DNA of 64,000 bases from assembly GCA_900469965.1 (NCBI GenBank), contig UBZP01000026.1:20152-84151 (forward strand). Reading direction: 5' to 3'. Positions 52,201-60,566 of the stretch are shown here, one piece after another (position 1 is the stretch's first letter; each line of letters opens with the position of its first letter). Source of the stretch: Hyphomicrobiales bacterium. Its GTDB lineage: Bacteria; Pseudomonadota; Alphaproteobacteria; Rhizobiales; Rhizobiaceae. The translations under genes were made by a program, and so were the position numbers. The notes beneath the pieces are model-generated. The model made no database searches. It was not told where the DNA came from and saw only the letters and a list, made by a program, of their open reading frames with translations.

Positions 52201-52825
52201 GCTGGAGACCGAGGAAGGTCGGGACAGAGGGGACGTCGTCGTGTTCCGACGCAGCCGGCGTCACGGGTTCGGCGACCGGCGGCGCCTCGTAGGCGATTTC
52301 CTCCAGGCGCTCGGCCGCGGGCAGCATCTCTTCGCCTTCATAGGCGGGCTGGATGTCCCAGGCGGAGACGGCTTCCGCTTCCGAAACGGGCGCAGCAAAC
52401 GCGGCCTCGTCCTGCCAATTGGAATCAGCATTCAGGGCGGGTTCTTCCGCATAAAGCGGCGCGGGCTCTTCCTCGTAGGACGGCTCGGCATAGGCAGGCG
52501 CGACGACATCGGGCTCGACCGCCTCGACGGCGGGAATCACGTTCTCCGCGCCAGCCTCGTCCTGATCGTATGACGGCGCGGGCGCGCTTTCGAGTTCGGC
52601 TGCCGGATCGAGCGCGGGCGCATCATAGAGCGCGAACTCCCTGAGAAGTTCGCTCTCCAGATCGAATGCAGGCTCCTGAAGGGGCTCGGGGGGCACCGGA
52701 CGGGCTGCAGTGGGCACATTGCGTGGCTCGTAGCCGACAATGCGTGCGAGCTCCGCCAAGGGATCGTCATCCGAGAGGATGACGTTGTCGGCGGGTCCGC
52801 TTCGCGCGAGATTCTTGTCTGCCAT
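49211..52825 (-). CDS. Giant SPOR-domain cell-envelope protein
   Basis: A 1204-residue protein. Residues 1-760 are acidic and Pro/Ala/Glu-rich and appear disordered. One membrane helix lies near 775-795 (GLMVAAAVAAVVVLGGAGVY). A Pro/Ala/Thr-rich periplasmic linker follows, then a C-terminal SPOR domain (YVIQIASLPSEAEAQSSYNS ... TYYRVRIPAGSREEANALC) that binds denuded peptidoglycan at the septum. The type II topology (long cytosolic N part, periplasmic SPOR) fits division-associated proteins. Lies between argS and nagZ, as in other Rhizobiaceae. Low complexity, not novelty, explains its size. Confidence 0.9.
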   Translation of the reverse strand: MADKNLARSGPADNVILSDDDPLAELARIVGYEPRNVPTAARPVPPEPLQEPAFDLESELLREFALYDAPALDPAAELESAPAPSYDQDEAGAENVIPAVEAVEPDVVAPAYAEPSYEEEPAPLYAEEPALNADSNWQDEAAFAAPVSEAEAVSAWDIQPAYEGEEMLPAAERLEEIAYEAPPVAEPVTPAASEHDDVPSVPTFLGLQPADYSAPFEEPVALDLDQELELSLGEAFAEPSEPAAVVPQEEAAPVAAWPAVESRIHHDIPAYDPAAAGYAVVDTGDAHAGMVQESFVEALPAVASHDAAETAFASAPSYADPVPVTLELGEGAHFEAEELPVEIGAVDFVPDWVSDPHADAVLAAAEEALPPHADDAQEAPVFEPPQAYEVAPPARAADGFDMDELLAEVERFPVPESRPPLAAPLEAPRPRPGMLEGFSNVKFSRATPVAMARPPVATPEPVAIPETAFAAPAAFEPPAVEPVVEVAVAATVGPVFAAPAAESLPPAVESVAAEVDDPFANFELDLSDIDFDLDPSELLPSEQSSVPPSAPAVAAMAAATVVPAAALATPAAERAAPAQPLAPAPAPAAPMPPAPLAVAPAPVAVMPPRAPIAAVVPQPEAAPAPSARAAEPGRETQREEADFVLPFDPSLIADTDVSVAPVGELDVPHLPAADKEKPPVQQPEFDLDIDAEMADLFGQPATAPVFSRAAGTGTAAKVIPFKPAAGDAEEFDKALAEDLRRSLSQPERHAIPLDAQQVDDDYVGDGYDEPARRGRGLMVAAAVAAVVVLGGAGVYAFLAGTGAVGTGSEEPRVIAADKGPVKVVPEERGGQSVPNQDKAVYDRVAGQSDSGPKQEQLVTSTEEPVDVVQRTLTPESLPYDGPIEDDPATPAESTVSDDDRLLPGVDDQAAEPDAGEGNGPVVSPRKVRTMIVKPDGTLVAREEPAPVETAPALAEATQPAAAADTAAPGASADANAQTATAGASASASADVGLRAQPQGTAPASPADGDERALQELASTAVEETAPVRTVTTTPVAPAGAAPTEAATSEPAAAQAPQGEVMVGTPVPVSRPAEQPVDVVGTVTERGRVTETAPTETAALAEAPAAQPEASAQAPAAAQPAAANPGGYVIQIASLPSEAEAQSSYNSLSAKFGSVIGGRGVDIKRAEIANKGTYYRVRIPAGSREEANALCAKYKAAGGSCLVTR

Positions 52826-52886
52826 GCTGCTCCACTCACAAGCTACAAAATCGCGTTTGCCAGCTTATTGTGGGCAAATGGTGACG

Positions 52887-54644
52887 CTAGCGCATCTCGT
52901 CCGGGGCGGCCGTGCCAGTAATGGCGAGGCCCGATTTCAGAACGGATGCAACAGCAAACACCAGCCCGAGTCTGGCTATACTCAATTGTCGGTTTTTATC
53001 ATTAACAAAACGTAAGTCCGGCTGATCCTTGCCCTTGTTGTAGTGCGCATGGAAGACGCTCGCGAGATCGTAGAGGTAAAAGGCGATACGGTGTGGTTCA
53101 TGTGCAAGCGAAGCAGCCTCGACAATGCGAGGGTATTCCGCGACTTTTGCTAGCAACTGCAACTCGTTCGGATCAGAGATCCCCTCCACCGTGGCGGCAA
53201 GATCAAGGCTGTCCAAATCGAGATCCGGGAAGGCTTCCACCGCTTTGCGGAAAGTCGACATGCAGCGCGCATGCGCATACTGCACGTAGAAGACCGGATT
53301 GTCCTTCGACTGCTCGGTCACCTTGGCGAAGTCGAAATCGAGCGGCTCGGAGCTCTTGCGGTAGAGCATCATGAAGCGCACGGGATCGCGGCCGACCTCG
53401 TCCACCACCTCGCGCAGGGTGACGAAATCGCCGGAGCGCTTCGACATCTTCACCGGCTCGCCGTTGCGGAACAGCTTGACGAGCTGGCAGAGCAGAACGG
53501 TCAGCCTGGCGTTGCCCTCGGAGATCGCCCGGCAGACCGCCTCCAGCCGCTTGACGTAGCCGCCGTGGTCGGCGCCGAGGATGTAGATCATCTCGTCGAA
53601 GCCGCGGTCGAACTTGTCCTTGAAATAGGCGACGTCGGCGGCGAAGTAGGTGTAGCTGCCGTCCGACTTGATCAGCGGCCGGTCGATGTCGTCGCCGACC
53701 TCGGTGGAGCGGAACAGCGTCTGCTCGCGGTCCTCCCAGTCCTCCGGCAACTGCCCCTTCGGCGGCGGCAGCACGCCCTTGTAGACGTGGCCCTTGAAGG
53801 TGAGGTCGTTGATCGCCGTGCGGATCGGCGCGCCGCCGTTCGCATGCAGCGTGCGCTCGGAGTAGAAGACGTCGTGGTGGACGTTCAGCGCGTCGAGATC
53901 GGCGCGGATCATCGCCATCATCGCATCGATCGTCTTGTCCTTGACGATCGGCAGCCACTTCTCCTCCGGCATCAGCCGCAGGCTGGAGCCGAATTCCGCC
54001 GCCAGCGCCTCGCCGACCGGGACGAGGTAGTCGCCGGGATAGAGGCCAGGCGGGATCTCGCCGATCTTCTCGCCTAGCGCCTGGCGGTAGCGCAGGAAGG
54101 CGGAGCGCGCGAGCACGTCCACCTGCGAGCCGGCGTCGTTGATGTAGTATTCCTTGGTGACGTCGTAGCCCGAGAAGGCCAGGAGGTTGGCCAGCGCGTC
54201 GCCGACGACGGCGCCGCGGCAATGGCCGACATGCATCGGACCGGTCGGATTGGCCGAGACGTATTCGACGTTGACCTTGCGGCCTGCGCCGACGGCGCTG
54301 CGGCCGAAATCGGTGCCGGCGCGGATCATGTCGGCCAGCACCTTCTGCCAGTAGCCGACCGACAGGCGCACGTTGATGAAGCCGGGGCCGGCGACGGTGA
54401 CTTCGGCCACTTCCGGATCCTGGCTGAGCTTTTCCACGATCAGCTCGGCGAGCGCGCGCGGATTGGTGCCGAGCGGCTTGGCCAGCACCATCGCGGCATT
54501 GGTGGCGACGTCGCCATGGCTGGCATCGCGCGGCGGCTCGACCCCGATACGGCCGAAATCAACGGCGGCGCGATTTTCACGCACCACATCAATTTCTTCC
54601 AGTACCTTTTTGATCCTGCTGTCGAAATCAGTAAAGAGATTCAT
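52887..54644 (-). CDS. argS: Arginyl-tRNA synthetase
   Basis: A 585-residue class I synthetase. HIGH-type motif [19 protein letters not shown]-type [13 protein letters not shown], and the C-terminal anticodon-binding domain. ATG 54644 ([13 protein letters not shown]) is preferred over an in-frame ATG 9 bases upstream. Confidence 0.96.
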   Translation of the reverse strand: MNLFTDFDSRIKKVLEEIDVVRENRAAVDFGRIGVEPPRDASHGDVATNAAMVLAKPLGTNPRALAELIVEKLSQDPEVAEVTVAGPGFINVRLSVGYWQKVLADMIRAGTDFGRSAVGAGRKVNVEYVSANPTGPMHVGHCRGAVVGDALANLLAFSGYDVTKEYYINDAGSQVDVLARSAFLRYRQALGEKIGEIPPGLYPGDYLVPVGEALAAEFGSSLRLMPEEKWLPIVKDKTIDAMMAMIRADLDALNVHHDVFYSERTLHANGGAPIRTAINDLTFKGHVYKGVLPPPKGQLPEDWEDREQTLFRSTEVGDDIDRPLIKSDGSYTYFAADVAYFKDKFDRGFDEMIYILGADHGGYVKRLEAVCRAISEGNARLTVLLCQLVKLFRNGEPVKMSKRSGDFVTLREVVDEVGRDPVRFMMLYRKSSEPLDFDFAKVTEQSKDNPVFYVQYAHARCMSTFRKAVEAFPDLDLDSLDLAATVEGISDPNELQLLAKVAEYPRIVEAASLAHEPHRIAFYLYDLASVFHAHYNKGKDQPDLRFVNDKNRQLSIARLGLVFAVASVLKSGLAITGTAAPDEMR

Positions 54645-54713
54645 GTCTTCCATCCGCGCGCCGCGCTCGGCGCAAGAGCGCCCAAAGCGCTGAATTTGCA
54701 GTCGGCCGGGTGA

Positions 54714-55931
54714 CTATCGCAATTCCGGAGTGTGGTCAAACAAGCGCCTGTGGGTATCGATCGCGTAGTTGTCGGTCATGCCGGCGAGATAGTCGCCGAC
54801 ATGGCGGGCCCTGGCGGCCTGCGGCATGTCCCGGATGTGATCCACCCAGTAGTGCCCCTGCATCAGCTGCGGGTCGTCCATATAGGCCTTGAACAGGTCG
54901 CTGACGATCGAGGCGGCGTTGGCGCGCACGCGCATCACGTCGGGATGGCGGTAGATCCGCGAAAACAGCATCTTCTTGATCTGCCGGTCGGTGACCAGCA
55001 TCGCCTCGGAGAAGGTGGCCATGACCCGCCCGGCCTGGCGCACGTCGCCGGCGCTCTTCGGGCGCACCTGGCGCAGAGAGGCCTGGGCGTAGCCGATCAC
55101 GTCCTCGACCATCGCCGTGATCTGGCGGCGCATGATCTCGTGGGTGAAGCGCGCCGGCTCGAGGCTCGGATAGAGCTGGCGGACCTCCGCCATCAGGCCG
55201 GCCAGGAACGGGATCTCCTCCAGCATCTCGAAGGAGAGGTAGCCGGAGCGCAGGCCGTCGTCGATGTCGTGGGTGTTGTAGGCGATGTCGTCGGCGATCG
55301 CTGCCACCTGCGCCTCGAGGCTGGCATAGCTTGCAAGCTCGAGATCGTGGAGGGCGCAATAGTCGAGGATCGGCTGCGGGACGGGGCCGCGCGTGCCCTG
55401 CCCGTCGGCGGTCAAGAGCGGGCCGTTGTGCTTGACGAGTCCCTCCAGCGTCTCCCAGGTCAGGTTCAGCCCGTCGAACTCGGCATAGCGCCGTTCCAGC
55501 TTGGTGACGATCCTGAGCGACTGGGCGTTGTGGTCGAAGCCGCCATAGGGGGCGAGCGCCTCGTGCAGGGCGTCCTCGCCGGTATGACCGAAGGGCGTGT
55601 GGCCGAAATCGTGCACCAGCGCCACGCCCTCGGCGAGATCCTCGTCGAGACGCAGCGCCCGGGCGAGCGCGCGGGCGATCTGGGCGACCTCGATCGTGTG
55701 GGTCAGCCGCGTGCGGTAGTGATCGCCGTCGGCGGCGATGAAGACCTGGGTCTTGTGCTTCAGGCGGCGGAAGGCGGTCGTGTGGACGATCCGGTCGCGA
55801 TCACGCTGGAAATCCGAACGGGTCGGGCTCTTGCCCTCCTCGAAGAGACGGCCACGGCTCGTCCAGGGATCGGCCGCATAGATCGCCCGCTGGCCTGCGC
55901 CGAAGCCGAGGGCATGTCTGTCCAGTGTCAT
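54714..55931 (-). CDS. dgt: Deoxyguanosinetriphosphate triphosphohydrolase-like protein
   Basis: A 405-residue HD-domain dNTPase: [37 protein letters not shown] and [16 protein letters not shown] contain the metal-binding His/Asp residues. Splits dNTPs to nucleoside and triphosphate. Upstream of argS on the same strand; divergent from erpA. Confidence 0.94.
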   Translation of the reverse strand: MTLDRHALGFGAGQRAIYAADPWTSRGRLFEEGKSPTRSDFQRDRDRIVHTTAFRRLKHKTQVFIAADGDHYRTRLTHTIEVAQIARALARALRLDEDLAEGVALVHDFGHTPFGHTGEDALHEALAPYGGFDHNAQSLRIVTKLERRYAEFDGLNLTWETLEGLVKHNGPLLTADGQGTRGPVPQPILDYCALHDLELASYASLEAQVAAIADDIAYNTHDIDDGLRSGYLSFEMLEEIPFLAGLMAEVRQLYPSLEPARFTHEIMRRQITAMVEDVIGYAQASLRQVRPKSAGDVRQAGRVMATFSEAMLVTDRQIKKMLFSRIYRHPDVMRVRANAASIVSDLFKAYMDDPQLMQGHYWVDHIRDMPQAARARHVGDYLAGMTDNYAIDTHRRLFDHTPELR

Positions 55932-56145
55932 AGCTCACCCGCATTCGGGCCGCCCATTGACGCGGCCCCGATGCCTTCATACCTATAGTGTGCACAGCGT
56001 AAAGCCGCACCGCAAGCGCAATGGCTGTCTGCGAGCAATATCATGTGGTTGCAGGACGTGTTACCATGCAGCTCGAAGCCGGAAGCGACGGCGGCCGGCA
56101 CGGAATCGATTCTCGGCGGACCTTGAACCCGCCCGGAGGAACTTG

Positions 56146-56478
56146 ATGAACGACAAGAACGTGACCCTTTCCGATGCGGCCGCAAAGCGCATCGCCAGCA
56201 TCCTCAGCAGCGACCCGGCCAAGAAGGCCATGCGCGTCTCGGTCGAAGGCGGCGGATGCTCGGGCTTCTCCTACAAGTTCGACCTCGTGGACGCCTCCGC
56301 CGACGACGACATGGTGCTGGAGAAGGGCGACGCGCGCGTCCTGATCGACCAGCTCTCGCTCGTCTACATGGACGGCTCGGAGATCGACTTCGTCGACAAC
56401 CTGATGGGCCAGTCCTTCCAGATCAAGAACCCCAACGCCGTGGCAAGCTGCGGCTGCGGCACCAGCTTCTCCATCTGA
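56146..56478 (+). CDS. erpA: A-type iron-sulfur carrier (ErpA/HesB)
   Basis: A 110-residue HesB/IscA-type protein: MRVSVEGGGCSGFSYKF with the first Cys and ASCGCGTSFSI with the final two. It carries Fe-S clusters to apoproteins. The start ATG 56146 follows GGAGG. Confidence 0.9.
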   Translation: MNDKNVTLSDAAAKRIASILSSDPAKKAMRVSVEGGGCSGFSYKFDLVDASADDDMVLEKGDARVLIDQLSLVYMDGSEIDFVDNLMGQSFQIKNPNAVASCGCGTSFSI

Positions 56479-56692
56479 CATCCGAACGATGCGGCGGCCG
56501 GGTGGACCTGCGCCGCCTTCGTCCTCCAATCCTCCCCACAAGGGCGGCCGCTCCGCGTCAGGGCGGCCGGCTTCGCGCTGCGCGTCTCGCAGGGCGGCAG
56601 GCGCGGCGGCGAACCGGTTTGTCAAAGGAAATCGGAGCGGCTAGAAAGGCGGGCCGCCCGGCCGGGCGCAGCCCATAAATCGGAGACTGTCG

Positions 56693-57478
56693 ATGAAGAT
56701 CGCCACCTGGAACATCAACGGCGTGCGCGCCCGCATCGACAACCTCATCGCCTGGCTGAAGGAATCGCAGCCCGACATCGTCGCGCTGCAGGAGATCAAG
56801 TGCCAGGACGACGCCTTCCCCCGGCTCGAGGTCGAAGCGCTCGGCTACCACGTCGAGACGCACGGGCAGAAGGGGTTCAACGGCGTGGCGCTGCTGTCGA
56901 AGATGCGGCCCGACGAGATCAACCGCGGCCTGCCGGGCGACGACACGGACGAGCAGTCGCGCTTCATCGAGGGGGTGTTCTCCGTCAACGGCGGCGTGGT
57001 CCGCGTCTGCTCGATCTACCTGCCGAACGGCAATCCGGCACAGGATCCGGTGAAGTATCCCTACAAGCTCGCCTGGATGGGGCGGCTTGCGCGGTTCGCC
57101 GAAGACCGCCTGGCGCTGGAGGAGCCGATCGTGCTCGCCGGCGACTACAACGTGATCCCGGAGCCGCACGACTGCTGGGACGTCAAGGTCTGGGAGAACG
57201 ACGCGCTCTACCTGCCGCCGACCCGCCAGGCGTTCCGGAGGCTGGAGAACCTCGGCTTCACCGATGCGCTGCGCGCCACGACGGACGAGACGCCGCTCTA
57301 CACCTTCTGGGACTACCAGGGCGGCTGCTGGCCGAAGAACTTCGGCATCCGCATCGACCACCTGATGCTCTCGCCGGAAGCCGCCGACCGGCTCGTCAGC
57401 GCCGACGTCGAGAAGCATGTCCGCAACTGGGAAAAGCCGTCCGACCACGTTCCCGTCGTCGCACATCTGGCGATGTGA
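56693..57478 (+). CDS. xthA: Exodeoxyribonuclease III
   Basis: A 261-residue EEP-fold AP endonuclease: TWNINGVRARIDN, ALQEIKCQDDAFP (metal Glu), GDYNVIPEP, and the C-terminal IDHLMLSPEA and SDHVPVVAHL with catalytic Asp-His. Base-excision repair. Stands alone, 215 bp after erpA. Confidence 0.95.
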   Translation: MKIATWNINGVRARIDNLIAWLKESQPDIVALQEIKCQDDAFPRLEVEALGYHVETHGQKGFNGVALLSKMRPDEINRGLPGDDTDEQSRFIEGVFSVNGGVVRVCSIYLPNGNPAQDPVKYPYKLAWMGRLARFAEDRLALEEPIVLAGDYNVIPEPHDCWDVKVWENDALYLPPTRQAFRRLENLGFTDALRATTDETPLYTFWDYQGGCWPKNFGIRIDHLMLSPEAADRLVSADVEKHVRNWEKPSDHVPVVAHLAM

Positions 57479-57646
57479 CCGGGCGGCCTGCGCGAACGCC
57501 ACGGCCTGAATTCGGCAAACCGGTCCGCCTGCCCGCCCGTCGGGGCGAGCGCGCTGCGTTTCGGGATCACGCCCGTGAGGTTCGGAAGAATTCGGACCGC
57601 CAGCCGGTCGCGGCCGCCAGGGCGGCGCGCGGCGATCCGCAATGGA

Positions 57647-58450
57647 TCAGTTGACGCCGGCGACGGCCTCTCTCGCCAGCTCGACCGCCTTGCGCCGGTC
57701 CTTCTCGCTTGCCAGCGAGAACGCCTGCTCCTGCATCTCCTGCAGCCAGGGGCGATCCTTGGGGCCGCAACGGTCGAGCGCGGTCGTCATCATCGCCAGG
57801 CCGCGGGCCGCCTGCCCCTCCTGGAAGATGATGTTGCCGAGCAGGCCCATCGCCCCGGCATGACCGTTCTTCTGCGCCCTGTTCAGCCACTTCTTGGCCT
57901 GGTGGATATTGGCCGAACCGCCCTCGCCCGACAGCATCATCCGGGCGAGCTCGTACTGCGCTTCCGGCACGCCGAAGGTGGAGGCGGCCTGGAAATAGAG
58001 CTGGCGCGCCTGGGCGAGGTCGATCTGCACGGGGCTGTCGGGAATGCCGCGGCTGTAGTAGCCGGCAAGGGCGATCAGGGCATTGACGAAGAAGCCCGTG
58101 TCCTCCGATCCCGGCTCGACGCCCTGGCTTGCGATCTCGCTATAGATCTTGAACGCCTCGAGATCGTTCTCCGGAACGCCGTCGCCGTCGGCATACATGT
58201 TGGCGAGCGCCCAGCGCGAGCCGGTATGGCCCTTCTCGGCCGCATAGCGATAGGCCTCGATCGCGTCTTCCTTGCGCCCTTCCTTGTAGGAGAAGAAGCC
58301 GAACTTGAAGAGGTCGAACGGGCGGCTTTCCTTGCTGACGCCGGCAGCCGGATCGAAGGCGAGCGCGCGCGCAGCCAGGATACCCTGGCTGAACGACAGA
58401 CAAAGGCCGACGGCGAGACATTTCAGCGAAAGTGACTCAGGCTTGTACAT
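57647..58450 (-). CDS. exoR: ExoR, periplasmic inhibitor of the ChvG/ChvI system
   Basis: A 267-residue protein with a signal peptide (residues 1-31, cleavage near ARALA) and Sel1-like repeats (YAAEKGHTGSRWALANMYAD, AQKNGHAGAMGLLGNI). Length and sequence match rhizobial ExoR, which restrains the ChvG (ExoS) sensor and so controls exopolysaccharide, motility and symbiosis or virulence; it is degraded in acid. A 400-bp upstream region suggests complex regulation. Confidence 0.92.
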   Translation of the reverse strand: MYKPESLSLKCLAVGLCLSFSQGILAARALAFDPAAGVSKESRPFDLFKFGFFSYKEGRKEDAIEAYRYAAEKGHTGSRWALANMYADGDGVPENDLEAFKIYSEIASQGVEPGSEDTGFFVNALIALAGYYSRGIPDSPVQIDLAQARQLYFQAASTFGVPEAQYELARMMLSGEGGSANIHQAKKWLNRAQKNGHAGAMGLLGNIIFQEGQAARGLAMMTTALDRCGPKDRPWLQEMQEQAFSLASEKDRRKAVELAREAVAGVN

Positions 58451-58849
58451 GGGTTACAGCTATCTTCCGCACCTTACCGCGCCCTGCGGCAGGCGGATTT
58501 CCAGAGTTGGAACAAGGACTTGAACAAGGTCAGCCATGTTCCGATGCGCCACGCAGCTGTTGGAAACGACGGAAGCCGACGCCTGTTTGGAGCGTCCTGA
58601 TGGCATTTCCGTCGCGTATGGCGTCACTCGGTTCATCGGTTCCTTCGGCGCTCGTCCACAAGCGCCCTCTCGAGCCCATCGCTGCTCCCCGTTTGTGGCG
58701 GGAAATGGACAAGACGGCTCCTCACTCCTGTGTAGCAAACTATCGCAAAGAATGTGTTGCCAATTCGGCACATGCGCTAAAGGAGAAGAGTTCTCGTCAA
58801 CCATATCCCCAACGGGTCATTCAGCTTTGAGCCACTATTAACGAGAAAA
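58451..58849. other. Intergenic region upstream of exoR
   Basis: About 400 bp of moderate GC with no supportable gene on either strand (short frames are unlike coding). It should contain the exoR promoter and long 5' leader; I do not see a clear ChvI box or hairpin. Confidence 0.5.
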
Positions 58850-58874
58850 AAGGCCCGGGTATGACCCGGACCTT
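58850..58874 (-). terminator. Terminator of the OmpP1/FadL gene
   Basis: AAGG-c-CCGGGT-atg-ACCCGG-a-CCTT hairpin flanked by A-rich sequence on the left, i.e. a T tract when read leftwards, 22 bp after the stop. Confidence 0.75.
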
Positions 58875-58895
58875 CATCTTTCGCCACAAGGTCAA

Positions 58896-60212
58896 TCAGA
58901 ATTTAACTCTGAACTCCCCGGAGAGTGCGGAGACGAAGTCGGTTCCGTACTCGTAGCTCGTCGTCGTCAGGTTGACCGGGTTCGATTCCCCGCTCGTCAG
59001 CAGCCCGAGCGCGCCGGCGAGGCGGAGCTCGACGTTCTCGGTCGGGGCGTAGGCCGCGCCGAGGCCGACGGTCCAGCTGTCGGACTGCGAGCCGGTCACG
59101 GTGCTGGTACCGCGGTCCCAGGTCAGGCTGACGCCGCCGCTCCACTGTTCGTTGAACTTGTGGCCGACGCCGCCGGTGACCGTCCAGCCGTCGCGGTAGA
59201 AGAGGTCGAGCGAGGTCAGCGCCACGCCATCGGCCGCACCACAGAAGGCCGCGCTGCCGTCGCAGGTGAACTCCACCGTCTGCAGCAGGCTCCAGTTGGT
59301 CCACTTGACCGAGCCGAAGGCCAGCCAGTCGGGCGCGATCCCCGACTGGAGCTTCAGCTCGAGCGAGTCCGGAAGGGTCGCAGAGCCGGTGACCGGCGTG
59401 CTGACGCCGAAGATGCGCGAATAGAGCGCCTGCCTCATCGGGTCCATTTCGAGCAGGGCGGCCGCGGCCGGCACCCCGGTCAGGTCCAGCGTGCCGTCGA
59501 TGCTGTCGTACTTCACCCGGCTGTTGTAGACTAGGCTTGCGCGCATGGCGTATTCGGGGATCTCGTAGCCGATGCCGAGCCGCCAGCCGCCGCTGCTGTC
59601 CTCCATGCCGTCCAGCCGGCCGAGGCCGCTGTAGCTGGAGAAATCCTGGCCGAGGAGCGCCCCCATGCCCGGAAGCACCTCAGGAGCGAAGACCACCGCC
59701 TCCTTGTGGCCGCCAATTTCCTGGTAGAAGCCGCCGCCGATGACGCGGAACTGGCCCGGGCCCATGTCGAACTTGTAGGAGCAGGTGCCGCCGTAGTTGT
59801 GGCTGTAGACATCGATCTCGGTCATGTCCTTGGCGCCCGCCCAGTGGCGGCCGGGATTGGAGCTCGCGCCCCAGGGCTCGGAATAGTCGACCATGCAGTC
59901 GATGGAATCGCCGATCGCGGCCTTTCCGCCGACATAGGGGTCGGCGTAGTTCTCGTATTCGTCGGCGGTCGTCGAATAGCCGAGGTTGTTCAGATTGGTC
60001 GGATCCGTGTCAGGAACGCTGTGATCGCGCGCATTCTCGATCTTCCGGTTCGGCATGACATAGGTCACCGAGCCGTCGAAAAAGAACGGCGAATCCTCGA
60101 ACAAAAGGTCGGTGTCGTAACCGTGCCGCTCGAGGCCACCGGCCAGCGCCGAGGTGGAAACGGCGAGCGCCGCAAGTCCCGCGATCCCCGACGTCAATTT
60201 CAGTCTTCTCAT
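58896..60212 (-). CDS. OmpP1/FadL-type outer-membrane transporter
   Basis: A 438-residue outer-membrane protein. Signal peptide residues 1-24 (IAGLAALAVSTSALAGGLER). Amphipathic beta strands throughout, ending in the C-terminal aromatic FRVKF typical of outer-membrane barrels. FadL relatives import long-chain hydrophobic compounds. Start ATG 60212 follows GGGGGA. The central region (120-150) has several Cys residues (DCMVDYS, GTCSYKF) that may form a disulfide. Confidence 0.85.
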   Translation of the reverse strand: MRRLKLTSGIAGLAALAVSTSALAGGLERHGYDTDLLFEDSPFFFDGSVTYVMPNRKIENARDHSVPDTDPTNLNNLGYSTTADEYENYADPYVGGKAAIGDSIDCMVDYSEPWGASSNPGRHWAGAKDMTEIDVYSHNYGGTCSYKFDMGPGQFRVIGGGFYQEIGGHKEAVVFAPEVLPGMGALLGQDFSSYSGLGRLDGMEDSSGGWRLGIGYEIPEYAMRASLVYNSRVKYDSIDGTLDLTGVPAAAALLEMDPMRQALYSRIFGVSTPVTGSATLPDSLELKLQSGIAPDWLAFGSVKWTNWSLLQTVEFTCDGSAAFCGAADGVALTSLDLFYRDGWTVTGGVGHKFNEQWSGGVSLTWDRGTSTVTGSQSDSWTVGLGAAYAPTENVELRLAGALGLLTSGESNPVNLTTTSYEYGTDFVSALSGEFRVKF

Positions 60213-60504
60213 AAATCCCCCCAGAATGCTTCGCAGCGGCCCGGTTTCCGTGATCCGCCGCAATCGCAAAAGAGTATCAGAGAGCCTCGGACGCTTTGCA
60301 AACGCCAGGTCGCCCGATCGCCGGTGACATGCGGTTTCCTGAATTACGTAAATTCGCGTCGACCACACCCAAAACGCCGCCACGCGAGATCATTTTTTCC
60401 CCAATAGCGGAAAACCCTTAAATTTTAGAGTATTCCATTCCCCGGAAATGACGATGTGTCACATTTCGACCACATCGGGTGAATTGGTCCGCACGGCAAA
60501 GAAA

Positions 60505-60530
60505 AACCGCGCCGCAGATGCGGCGCGGTT
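60505..60530 (-). terminator. Terminator of valS
   Basis: AACCGCGCCGC-agat-GCGGCGCGGTT, an 11-bp perfect stem, 37 bp beyond the valS stop, with AAAAA on the left (T tract in the minus direction). Confidence 0.85.
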
Positions 60531-60566
60531 GTGAATATCCGCAGCTGTTAAGGGCTGCTGATCGAC

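Noticed and set aside
48209..52573. A 1454-codon plus-strand open frame opposite nagZ and the SPOR gene
   Set aside because: High-GC antisense frame. Its composition is His/Arg/Gly-biased with no domain, while the minus strand encodes clear NagZ and SPOR proteins.
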